This document shows, piece by piece, positions 25,374 to 36,639 of a stretch of DNA of 64,000 nucleotides. Source of the stretch: Strongylocentrotus purpuratus (Eukaryota > Echinodermata > Echinoidea > Camarodonta > Strongylocentrotidae). Each line of letters starts with the position of its first letter. Position 1 is the stretch's first letter. The notes under the pieces were generated by a model. That model saw only the letters and a list, made by a program, of their open reading frames with translations. It did not search any database and was not told where the DNA came from. The stretch lies in assembly GCF_000002235.5 (NCBI RefSeq), contig NW_022145550.1, positions 619,501-683,500 on the forward strand, written 5' to 3'. A program made the position numbers and the translations under genes.

Positions 25374-25979
25374 CGATATGGGACCCCCCTGGCGATTAAT
25401 GTGGGGGGGGGGGTGATTTTTCGAGGCCAAACAAAAAATAGTGCTCTTTAACCCCCCCCCCCCCAAATAAAAATCCCAAGGCTCCCCTGTAGTTTTTTTC
25501 TACATTGCTCCCCCCCCCCCCGCAAAAGGTCCCTATTTTCTCATTGTTTTACATCAACAACAACAACAACAATAATATTTATTATAAAACTCCAAAATTG
25601 GTTTGTTTTTATAAATAATAATATCTGCCCGGCAAAATATTTGAAGTAAGTATGTAGATTAAGATCATCAGACTTTATTACACTGATGAGGTGTATTGGG
25701 TTCTCTTCACTTGTCTCTTTCTGGCTCTCTTTCTCTTTCTCTCTCTCTCTCTCTCTCATTGGGACTGAAAAAGTATTGAATGTAATAATGTTTGATAAAT
25801 AGATAAAACAGGATTCCTGTCCTTCTTGTACTTCGTAAATATAATACTTTACCTTGCTTACAAGTTAATTGCAAGCTCATTGTATAGATCAATTAAGAGA
25901 ATAGCAATAAATATGGACTTTGAGTGAGATCAAAATGGGTTTGACATCAGTTTTTCTTTTTCAAAGATTAAAAAAAAAG

Positions 25980-26473
25980 CAACAGCTGGGTGTCGAACCC
26001 GATACCTTCCAGTTACCAGGCGATTGCCTACCCACTAGACTAAAGTGTCACATTGCTAATCTCCATGTTTTTTTTCTTCATACTTATACTTATTGTTGTA
26101 GATGTAGCAAAAGAAAAAAACGCAACAGCTGGGGTCGAACCCGATACCTTCCAGTTACCAGGCGATTGCCTACCCACTAGACTAAAGTGTCACATTGCTA
26201 ATCTCCATGTTTTTTTTTTCATACTTATACTTATTGTTGTAGATGTAGCAAAAGAAAAAAACGCAACAGCTGGGGGTCGAACCCGATACCTTCCAGTTAC
26301 CAGGCGATTGCCTACCCACTAGACTAAAGTGTCACATTGCTAATCTCCATGTTTTTTTTTCATACTTATACTTATTGTTGTAGATGTAGCAAAAGAAAAA
26401 AACGCAACAGCTGGGGGTCGAACCCGATACCTTCCAGTTATCAGACGATTGCCTACCCACTAGACTAAGTGTC
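25980..26473 (-). repeat. Cluster of four tRNA-like modules, unit 9
   Basis: Minus strand, three GGT-type and one GAT-type module, with A and B boxes intact. Confidence 0.75.
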
Positions 26474-28027
26474 ACATTGCTAATCTTCATGTATTCTTCA
26501 TACTTACACTAATTGTTGTAGATGTAGCAAAAGATGTTTTCTGACTAATTCAGAGAGTCGCTTGTTAAAGAAAGAGTATTACATGCTATTTTTTCTTTGT
26601 TGAGGGGGGGGGGTGTCCCCTTTAAAAAAGAGATGACAAGTCAATATTATGGAGTGAAGAAAAAAAAATAACATGGGTTTATATAAAGGAGAAACTGAGA
26701 CTCGAACCGAGTACATTGCATTGTGAAGTGATCACTTTTATCCACAAGACCATTTTGCCTCACCGTGATAACTGGTTCGCTTTTTGTTGTTAACACTTTC
26801 TGCATGCTAATGACTTTACAAAATGTGCCGATTTACTGATTTGACGCTTTCGGGATGCATTATTATCATCATTTTTGTAGTCCGATGTTGTCAAGATTGC
26901 CCGTATTTTTTTTCTTTCAGTTACTGATATTACTGATATAATAGTGAGGTTTTATGTTTATTTCATTTAATTTGCAAACTGCTGACTTAAACTTAAAGTG
27001 ATATGACAAGAGGCCACTGCCCTCACATAGTATAATGAATAGAACACGGGTCTATTCAATTCAGTATATGCTACGAATTCTATAACAGGGCACCAATGAA
27101 TAGGGAAGCTTGGCTATTCGATTCTGTTTTCAATAGCTTGCACCTGCAATTTTTGAATAGTTACGTAACAAACTACTCAGCTCTTTCTGACATGGCATCA
27201 ATAATATTAGTGAATTGAAAACAAACCTGACCCTCCCTTCATTGAGTGACTTTTGTTTGGTCAAATGCGAGGATTACCAAAGAGGAGGTAATAATAGCAT
27301 TCCTGACATTGCAACAATGACCGCGTTATTTTGATGCATTGTCCCTAAACCTACCGAAGAGGCTCTTTGTCCTTGTCTGGGAGGACAAGCACTTTAGACT
27401 GGGGCTGTAGTCTGATTTCAAGAAAGGAAAACAATTTCGGGACAGTTCAAAATAATGCTTGGAAATGGAAATTCAAATGATACCGTTTTAAAAACCAGAA
27501 AGATATGGTTTGAGGACAAGAAGCAGGATGTAATTCATTGCTCGGCAATCTTGACTGTATTTAAAACAGAGCATCCAATATACCTGATATTTAATAGTAC
27601 TGTACAATGTCAATTAAATAAAATAACTAAATAAACAAACAAATAATGGACCTCTTTAGCCAAGACTGTGGATTTTTATTGTTGAGCACTAAATGATTCT
27701 GCTCGGTCATACAGGCTAGGTGGGGGAATGCTTTCAATAGACTTCAATTTGAAAGGCCCTTTGTATCACTTCGTGCAAAATGACATAGGGCACTTCTAAT
27801 AAATTTATACGAGAAGTAAAACCCTGTTCATCATTGTTTTCGTGTTGCAAAGTTGTTTACAGACTGAAAAAGGGATAGTACGGGACTGTAGAGAGTGAAT
27901 AAAACTAGGAAATTATAATTGCAAATGTAAAACAACGTTGTAAACCTAGCAATAAGAGGCTTTTGAATGCAGTTTTTAAATGGACATGGCTTTGGGGCTA
28001 TCCGCTACCGCCGCCAGGCTACGCTGT

Positions 28028-28196
28028 CGATTGCCAGCTAGCTGTCGATTGCCAGCTAGCTGTCGATTGCCAGCTAGCTGTCGATTGCCAGCTAGCTGTC
28101 GATTGCCAGCTAGCTGTCGATTGCCAGCTAGCTGTCGATTGCCAGCTAGCTGTCGATTGCCAGCTAGCTGTCGATTGCCAGCTAGCAGCTAGCTGT
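28028..28196. repeat. 18-bp minisatellite, 9 copies plus a partial
   Basis: Same copy number and same 7-bp partial end as unit 8. Confidence 0.97.
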
Positions 28197-28302
28197 CTAG
28201 ATGGGCCCCCCTGGCGATTAATGTGGGGGGGGGGGGGTGATTTTTCAAATTTTCGAGGGCCAAACAAAAAAATAGTGCTCTCTACCCCCCCCCCCCCCCC
28301 CC

Positions 28303-28431
28303 TCCCCCTTCCCCCTCTACCACTGAGTGAAATATCGGCCGGCACGATTTTTTTTTATTTCAGCACATTAAATTTCAAATTGATTTCAAGTTTGGGCCCC
28401 CTAAGAAATCCTGAATCCGCGCCGATACCCA
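28303..28431 (-). mobile_element. Fragment of hAT-type element in unit 10
   Basis: Near-identical to the insert in unit 8, at the same site in the C run, so it spread with the unit and was not inserted independently. Confidence 0.75.
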
Positions 28432-28954
28432 CCCCCCCCCCCAAATAAAAATCCCAAGGCTCCCCTGTAGTTTTTTTCTACATTGCTCCCCCCCCCCCCG
28501 CAAAAGGTCCCTATTTTCTCATTGTTTTACATCAACAACAACAACAACAATAATATTTATTATAAAACTCCAAAATTGGTTTGTTTTTATAAATAATAAT
28601 ATCTGCCCGGCAAAATATTTGAAGTAAGTATGTAGATTAAGATCATCAGACTTTATTACACTGATGAGGTGTATTGGGTTCTCTTCACTTGTCTCTTTCT
28701 GGCTCTCTTTCTCTTTCTCTCTCTCTCTCTCTCTTGGGACTGAAAAAGTATTGAATGTAATAATGTTTGATAAATAGATAAAACAGGATTCCTGTCCTTC
28801 TTGTACTTCGTAAATATAATACTTTACCTTGCTTACAAGTTAATTGCAAGCTCATTGTATAGATCAATTAAGAGAATAGCAATAAATATGGACTTTGAGT
28901 GAGATCAAAATGGGTTTGACATCAGTTTTTCTTTTTCAAAGATTAAAAAAAAAG

Positions 28955-29447
28955 CAACAGCTGGGTGTCGAACCCGATACCTTCCAGTTACCAGGCGATT
29001 GCCTACCCACTAGACTAAAGTGTCACATTGCTAATCTCCATGTTTTTTTTTTCATACTTATACTTATTGTTGTAGATGTAGCAAAAGAAAAAACGCAACA
29101 GCTGGGGGTCGAACCCGATACCTTCCAGTTACCAGGCGATTGCCTACCCACTAGACTAAAGTGTCACATTGCTAATCTCCATGTTTTTTTTTTCATACTT
29201 ATACTTATTGTTGTAGATGTAGCAAAAGAAAAAAACGCAACAGCTGGGGGTCGAACCCGATACCTTCCAGTTACCAGGCGATTGCCTACCCACTAGACTA
29301 AAGTGTCACATTGCTAATCTCCATGTTTTTTTTTCATACTTATACTTATTGTTGTAGATGTAGCAAAAGAAAAAAACGCAACAGCTGGGGGTCGAACCCG
29401 ATACCTTCCAGTTATCAGACGATTGCCTACCCACTAGACTAAGTGTC
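28955..29447 (-). repeat. Cluster of four tRNA-like modules, unit 10
   Basis: Minus-strand three-plus-one arrangement. An open frame of 133 codons crosses three modules on the plus strand; it is a by-product of the tandem sub-repeat. Confidence 0.75.
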
Positions 29448-30996
29448 ACATTGCTAATCTTCATGTATTCTTCATACTTACACTAATTGTTGTAGATGTA
29501 GCAAAAGATGTTTTCTGACTTATTCAGAGAGTCGCTTGTTAAAGAAAGAGTATTACATGCTATTTTTTCTTTGTTGAGGGGGGGGGGTGTCCCCTTTAAA
29601 AAAGAGATGACAAGTCAATATTATGGAGTGAAGAAAAAAAAATAACATGGGTTTATATAAAGGAGAAACTGAGACTCGAACCGAGTACATTGCATTGTGA
29701 AGTGATCACTTTTATCCACAAGACCATTTTGCCTCACCGTGATAACTGGTTCGCTTTTTGTTGTTAACACTTTCTGCATGCTAATGACTTTACAAAATGT
29801 GCCGATTTACTGATTTGACGCTTTCGGGATGCATTATTATCATCATTTTTGTAGTCCGATGTTGTCAAGATTGCCCGTATTTTTTTCTTTCAGTTACTGA
29901 TATTACTGATATAATAGTGAGGTTTTATGTTTATTTCATTTAATTTGCAAACTGCTGACTTAAACTTAAAGTGATATGACAAGAGGCCACTGCCCTCACA
30001 TAGTATAATGAATAGAACACGGGTCTATTCAATTCAGTATATGCTACGAATTCTATAACAGGGCACCAATGAATAGGGAAGCTTGGCTATTCGATTCTGT
30101 TTTCAATAGCTTGCACCTGCAATTTTTGAATAGTTACGTAACAAACTACTCAGCTCTTTCTGACATGGCATCAATAATATTAGTGAATTGAAAACAAACC
30201 TGACCCTCCCTTCATTGAGTGACTTTTGTTTGGTCAAATGCGAGGATTACCAAAGAGGAGGTAATAATAGCATTCCTGACATTGCAACAATGACCGCGTT
30301 ATTTTGATGCATTGTCCCTAAACCTACCGAAGAGGCTCTTTGTCCTTGTCTGGGAGGACAAGCACTTTAGACTGGGGCTGTAGTCTGATTTCAAGAAAGG
30401 AAAACAATTTCGGGACAGTTCAAAATAATGCTTGGAAATGGAAATTCAAATGATACCGTTTTAAAAACCAGAAAGATATGGTTTGAGGACAAGAAGCAGG
30501 ATGTAATTCATTGCTCGGCAATCTTGACTGTATTTAAAACAGAGCATCCAATATACCTGATATTTAATAGTACTGTACAATGTCAATTAAATAAAATAAC
30601 TAAATAAACAAACAAATAATGGACCTCTTTAGCCAAGACTGTGGATTTTTATTGTTGAGCACTAAATGATTCTGCTCGGTCATACAGGCTAGGTGGGGGA
30701 ATGCTTTCAATAGACTTCAATTTGAAAGGCCCTTTGTATCACTTCGTGCAAAATGACATAGGGCACTTCTAATAAATTTATACGAGAAGTAAAACCCTGT
30801 TCATCATTGTTTTCGTGTTGCAAAGTTGTTTACAGACTGAAAAAGGGATAGTACGGGACTGTAGAGAGTGAATAAAACTAGGAAATTATAATTGCAAATG
30901 TAAAACAACGTTGTAAACCTAGCAATAAGAGGCTCTTGAATGCAGTTTTTAAATGGACATGGCTTTGGGGCTACCCGCTACCGCCGCCAGGCTACG

Positions 30997-31050
30997 CGAT
31001 TGCCAGCTAGCTGTCGATTGCCAGCTAGCTGTCGATTGCCAGCTAGCTGT
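30997..31050. repeat. 18-bp minisatellite, 3 copies
   Basis: Three copies; the entry point lacks the CTGT that precedes the first copy in other units. Confidence 0.95.
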
Positions 31051-31145
31051 CTAGATGGGACCCCCTGGCGATTAATGTGGGGGGGGGGGGGGGGGGGGTG
31101 ATTTTTCAAATTTTCGAGGGCCAAACAAAAAAAATAGTGCTCTCT

Positions 31146-31176
<31 letters not shown>

Positions 31177-31301
31177 TTCCCCCTCTACCACTGAGTGAAA
31201 TATCGGCCGGCACGATTTTTTTTTATTTCAGCACATTAAATTTCAAATTGATTTCAAGTTTGGGCCCCCCTAAGAAATCCTGAATCCGCGCCGATACCCA
31301 C
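31177..31301 (-). mobile_element. Fragment of hAT-type element in unit 11
   Basis: Third copy of the shared insert, same orientation and site. Confidence 0.75.
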
Positions 31302-31822
31302 CCCCCCCCCCAAATAAAAATCCCAAGGCTCCCCTGTAGTTTTTTTCTACATTGCTCCCCCCCCCCCGCAAAAGGTCCCTATTTTCTCATTGTTTTACAT
31401 CAACAACAACAACAACAATAATATTTATTATAAAACTCCAAAATTGGTTTGTTTTTATAAATAATAATATCTGCCCGGCAAAATATTTGAAGTAAGTATG
31501 TAGATTAAGATCATCAGACTTTATTACACTGATGAGGTGTATTGGGTTCTCTTCACTTGTCTCTTTCTGGCTCTCTTTCTCTTTCTCTCTCTCTCTCTCT
31601 CATTGGGACTGAAAAAGTATTGAATGTAATAATGTTTGATAAATAGATAAAACAGGATTCCTGTCCTTCTTGTACTTCGTAAATATAATACTTTACCTTG
31701 CTTACAAGTTAATTGCAAGCTCATTGTATAGATCAATTAAGAGAATAGCAATAAATATGGACTTTGAGTGAGATCAAAATGGGTTTGACATCAGTTTTTC
31801 TTTTTCAAAGATTAAAAAAAAG

Positions 31823-32327
31823 CAACAGCTGGGTGTCGAACCCGATACCTTCCAGTTACCAGGCGATTGCCTACCCACTAGACTAAAGTGTCACATTGCT
31901 AATCTCCATGTTTTTTTTCTTCATACTTATACTTATTGTTGTAGATGTAGCAAAAGAAAAAAACGCAACAGCTGGGGGTCGAACCCGATACCTTCCAGTT
32001 ACCAGGCGATTGCCTACCCACTAGACTAAAGTGTCACATTGCTAATCTCCATGTTTTTTTTTCATACTTATACTTATTGTTGTAGATGTAGCAAAAGAAA
32101 AAAACGCAACAGCTGGGGGTCGAACCCGATACCTTCCAGTTACCAGGCGATTGCCTACCCACTAGACTAAAGTGTCACATTGCTAATCTCCATGTTTTTT
32201 TTTTCATACTTATACTTATTGTTGTAGATGTAGCAAAAGAAAAAAACGCAACAGCTGGGGGTCGAACCCGATACCTTCCAGTTATCAGACGATTGCCTAC
32301 CCACTAGACTAAGTGTCACATTGCTAA
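31823..32327 (-). repeat. Cluster of four tRNA-like modules, unit 11
   Basis: Minus strand, three GGT-type and one GAT-type; the last four-module cluster before the array edge. Confidence 0.75.
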
Positions 32328-32425
32328 TCTTCATGTATTCTTCATACTTACACTAATTGTTGTAGATGTAGCAAAAGATGTTTTCTGACTAATTCAGAGA
32401 GTCGCTTGTTAAAGAAAGAGTATTA

Positions 32426-33910
32426 CATGCTATTTTTTCTTTGTTGAGGGGGGGGGGGGGTGTCCCCTTTAAAAAAGAGATGACAAGTCAATATTATGGA
32501 GTGAAGAAAAAAAAATAACATGGGTTTATATAAAGGAGAAACTGAGACTCGAACCGAGTACATTGCATTGTGAAGTGATCACTTTTATCCACAAGACCAT
32601 TTTGCCTCACCGTGATAACTGGTTCGCTTTTTGTTGTTAACACTTTCTGCATGCTAATGACTTTACAAAATGTGCCGATTTACTGATTTGACGCTTTCGG
32701 GATGCATTATTATCATCATTTTTGTAGTCCGATGTTGTCAAGATTGCCCGTATTTTTTTTCTTTCAGTTACTGATATTACTGATATAATAGTGAGGTTTT
32801 ATGTTTATTTCATTTAATTTGCAAACTGCTGACTTAAACTTAAAGTGATATGACAAGAGGCCACTGCCCTCACATAGTATAATGAATAGAACACGGGTCT
32901 ATTCAATTCAGTATATGCTACGAATTCTATAACAGGGCACCAATGAATAGGGAAGCTTGGCTATTCGATTCTGTTTTCAATAGCTTGCACCTGCAATTTT
33001 TGAATAGTTACGTAACAAACTACTCAGCTCTTTCTGACATGGCATCAATAATATTAGTGAATTGAAAACAAACCTGACCCTCCCTTTATTGAGTGACTTT
33101 TGTTTGGTCAAATGCGAGGATTACCAAAGAGGAGGTAATAATAGCATTCCTGACATTGCAACAATGACCGCGTTATTTTGATGCATTGTCCCTAAACCTA
33201 CCGAAGAGGCTCTTTGTCCTTGTCTGGGAGGACAAGCACTTTAGACTGGGGCTGTAGTCTGATTTCAAGAAAGGAAAACAATTTCGGGACAGTTCAAAAT
33301 AATGCTTGGAAATGGAAATTCAAATGATACCGTTTTAAAAACCAGAAAGATATGGTTTGAGGACAAGAAGCAGGATGTAATTCATTGCTCGGCAATCTTG
33401 ACTGTATTTAAAACAGAGCATCCAATATACCTGATATTTAATAGTACTGTACAATGTCAATTAAATAAAATAACTAAATAAACAAACAAATAATGGACCT
33501 CTTTAGCCAAGACTGTGGATTTTTATTGTTGAGCACTAAATGATTCTGCTCGGTCATACAGGCTAGGTGGGGGAATGCTTTCAATAGACTTCAATTTGAA
33601 AGGCCCTTTGTATCACTTCGTGCAAAATGACATAGGGCACTTCTAATAAATTTATACGAGAAGTAAAACCCTGTTCATCATTGTTTTCGTGTTGCAAAGT
33701 TGTTTACAGACTGAAAAAGGGATAGTACGGGACTGTAGAGAGTGAATAAAACTAGGAAATTATAATTGCAAATGTAAAACAACGTTGTAAACCTAGCAAT
33801 AAGAGGCTCTTGAATGCAGTTTTTAAATGGACATGGCTTTGGGGCTACCCGCTACCGCCGCCAGGCTACGCTGTCGATTGCCAGCTGGCTGTCGATTGCC
33901 AGCTAGCTGT
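32426..33910. repeat. Macrosatellite unit 12, truncated in the minisatellite
   Basis: It contains the type-2 tRNA-like module and the full core, then stops after two minisatellite copies (33875-33910). The next bases, TAATGTTAATGAC, join directly to the core of a diverged unit. The homogeneous array ends here. Confidence 0.93.
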
Positions 33911-35125
33911 TAATGTTAATGACTTTACAAAATATGCCGATTTACTGATTTCACGCTTTCGGGAGGCATATTTATTATTATTTTTGTAGTCCGATGTTGT
34001 CAAGATTGCCCCTAATTTTTTTCTTTCAGTTACTGATATATTAGGGAGGTTTTATGTTATTTTCATTTATTCTGCAAACTACTGACTTTAACTTTAAGTG
34101 ATATGACAATAGGTTACTGCCCTGACATTGCATAATGAATAGAACACGGGTCTATTCAATTTAGTATACGCTACGAATATATATAAAAGGGCACCAATGA
34201 ATAAAGGAAGCTTGGCTTTTCAATAGCTTGCACCTGCAATTTTTGAATAGTTACGTAACAAACTACTCAGCTCTTTCAGATATGGCATCAATTAATGAAT
34301 TGAAGAAAACAAATCCGACCCTCCCTTCATTGAGCGAATACTTTTGGCAAATACGTGGATTACCAAAGAGGTAATAATAGCATTCCTGACATTGCAACAA
34401 TGACAGCATTATTTTAAAGTATTGTCCCTAAAGGTAGCCTGCTGAATAAGCTATTTATCCTTGTCTGAGAGGACAAGGCCTTTCAATATCCCCATGCATA
34501 AGAAAAGAATAGGCTGGGGCTGTAGTCTGATTTCAAGAAAGGAAAACAATTTCGGGACAGTTCAAAATACTGCTGGGAAATGGAAATTCAAATGATACCG
34601 TTTTAAAAACCAGTAATTAGATATGATTTTAGAACAAGAATCAGAAGATAATTCATTGCTCGACAGTCTAATTGATTGTATTTAAAACAGAGTATCTAAT
34701 ATACCTGATATATAGTACACTGTCAATTAAAACAAATAACTAAATAAACAAACAAATATAGACCTCTTGACCCAAGACTGGGGGTTTTTATTGTTGAGCA
34801 CTATTTAATTTTGCTCGGGTATACAGGCGAGGTGGGGGTGAATGCTTTCAAATGTAAAAGGCCCTTTGTCTCACCTCGTGCAAGATTAGGGCGCTTTTAT
34901 TAAATTTATAGGAGGAGTAAAACACCGTTCATTGCATGCATGCTACAAATAAGTTGTATACAGACTGGAAAAGGATAGTACGGGACAGTAGAGAGTGATT
35001 TAAACGAGGAAATTAGGATTGAAAATGTAAAAAAACGTTGTTGACCTGGCAATAAGAGCTAGGCTCTTGAATCTTGTTTTAAAAATGGACATGGCTCTGT
35101 GGCTACCGCTACCGACCGCCAGCTA

Positions 35126-35222
35126 CCCCCCCCGGCCCCCCCCCCGGGCCCCCCCCCGGCCCCCCCCGGCCCCCCCCCCCCAAAAAAAAAAAAAAAAAAA
35201 TAAAAAATAAAAAAAAAAATTA
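35126..35222. repeat. Low-complexity C/G then A-rich block
   Basis: C runs broken by GG, followed by a long A run with T interruptions. It occupies the position of the 18-bp minisatellite and following G/C runs in array units. Confidence 0.9.
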
Positions 35223-35324
35223 AAAAATTGTATAAATCAATTAAAAGAATAGCAATAAGTATGGACTTTGAGTGAGATAAAAAAAAGGGGTTTAACATAA
35301 GTTTTTCTATTACAAAGATTTTTT

Positions 35325-35399
35325 TTTAAAGCACTTGCTGTGTGTCGAACCCGATACCTTCCAGTTACCAGGCAATTGCCTATCCACTAGACTAAATTA
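35325..35399 (-). repeat. Single tRNA-like module in diverged unit A
   Basis: Minus strand, with A-box-like TAGTCTAGTGG and B-box-like GGGTTCGACAC. The sequence carries the same GGT anticodon-position triplet as array modules 1-3 and is followed by a T run. It is the unduplicated form of the array cluster. Confidence 0.6.
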
Positions 35400-35528
35400 A
35401 ATGTGTCACACTGCCAATCTCTATGTATTTTTTCATATTGATACTTATTGTTGTAGATGTAGCAAAAGATGTATTCTAACGACTAAGTAATTCAAAAAGT
35501 CGCCCTTAAAAAAAAAAAAAGAGTATCA

Positions 35529-36480
35529 CATGTTATTTACTCCTTTGTTTAGAAGGTGGGGGTGACCCCTTTAAAAAAGAGATGGAAAGTCAGTATCATG
35601 GGGTGAAGAAAAATAATAATAAAAAAAATAAAGGAGAAGCTGGGAGTCGAACCGGATACATTACATTGTGATGCGATCAGTCTTATCCACAAGACCACTT
35701 TGCCTCAGTGCCATTCTCTGGTTCGTTTGTTGTTAACACTTTCTGCATGTTAATGACTTTACAAAATATGCCGATTTACTGATTTCACGCTTTCGGGAGG
35801 CATATTTATTATTATTTTTGTAGTCCGATGTTGTCAAGATTGCCCCTAATTTTTTTCTTTCAGTTACTGATATATTAGGGATGTTTTATGTTATTTTTAT
35901 TTATTCTGCAAACTACTGACTTTAACTTAAAGTGATATGACAATAGGTTACTGCCCTGACATAGCATGATGAATAGAACACGGGTCTATTAATTTAGTAT
36001 ACGCTACGAATTCTATAAAAGGGCACCAATGAATAAAGGAAGCTTGGCTTTTCAATAGCTTGCACCTGCAATTTTTGAATAGTTACGTAACAAACTACTC
36101 AGCTCTTTCAGATATGGCATCAATTAATGAATTGAAGAAAACAAATCCGACCCTCCCTTCATTGAGCGAATACTTTTGGCAAATACGTGGATTACCAAAG
36201 AGGTAATAATAGCATTCCTGACATTGCAACAATGACAGCATTATTTTAAAGTATTGTCTCTAAAGGTAGCATACTGAATAAGCTATTTATCCTTGTCTGG
36301 GAGGACAAGGCCTTTCAATATCCCCATGCATAAGAAAAGAATAGGCTGGGGCTGTAGTCTGATTTCAAGAAAGGAAAACAATTTCGGGACAGTTCAAAAT
36401 AATGCTTGGAAATGGAAATTCAAATGATACCGTTTTAAAAACCATCAATTATATATGATTTTAGGACAAGAATCAGAAGA
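35529..36480. repeat. Diverged macrosatellite unit B, partial
   Basis: Starts with CATGTTATTTACTCC at the unit boundary, keeps the type-2 tRNA-like module (35631-35710) and the core, then loses similarity near 36480 after AGAATCAGAAGAT. The outer edge of the repeat block. Confidence 0.88.
35631..35710 (-). repeat. Type-2 tRNA-like module in diverged unit B
   Basis: Better preserved than in the array: the D stem GTCT/AGAC pairs perfectly and the B box reads GGTTCGACTCC. Anticodon-loop reading would give CAC (Val), but the anticodon stem does not pair, so identity is uncertain. Confidence 0.45.
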
Positions 36481-36603
36481 TTCGTAAATATTCATAATTG
36501 AATGACACACGCCCTTAAAACTAAAACAACAACAACAACAACATGATTTTTCCGTAGAGATCAGTGGGTTGTATTTAATACTATAGGAGCAGCAGCAGCT
36601 ACA

Positions 36604-36632
36604 GTACCGTACCCTGCCCGGTATCCGCCCGA
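36604..36632 (+). repeat. Left inverted terminal-like sequence
   Basis: TACCGTACCCTGCCC plus flank, matching the minus strand of about 40185-40213. Confidence 0.45.
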
Positions 36633-36639
36633 TAGGCAG

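Larger units (their letters stand above)
23622..26581. repeat. Macrosatellite unit 9
   Basis: 2960 bp. It lacks the hAT-type fragment although its neighbours on both sides (8 and 10) have it, and its minisatellite exit matches unit 7. Confidence 0.95.
26582..29555. repeat. Macrosatellite unit 10 (with hAT-type fragment)
   Basis: 2974 bp. It shares with unit 8 the nine-copy minisatellite with AGCTAGC end, the CAAATTTT addition and the hAT-type insert, but carries the AGACTTCAATTT core variant of units 11-12. This mixture points to exchange between units. Confidence 0.95.
29556..32425. repeat. Macrosatellite unit 11 (with hAT-type fragment)
   Basis: 2870 bp; three minisatellite copies, the longest C run (about 30 bases) and the same hAT-type insert as units 8 and 10. 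Confidence 0.95.
33911..35528. repeat. Diverged macrosatellite unit A
   Basis: This aligns to the array unit from about 230 bp after the unit start, with many substitutions and indels (for example TGATTTCACGC for TGATTTGACGC). It lacks the 18-bp minisatellite; in its place is a low-complexity C/G/A block at 35126-35222. It has one tRNA-like module (35341-35397) where array units have four. Confidence 0.9.

Noticed and set aside
28895-29296. 133-codon frame over the tRNA-like cluster of unit 10
   Set aside because: Product of the tandem 140-bp sub-repeat; it is antisense to the Pol III-like modules and broken in most other units.
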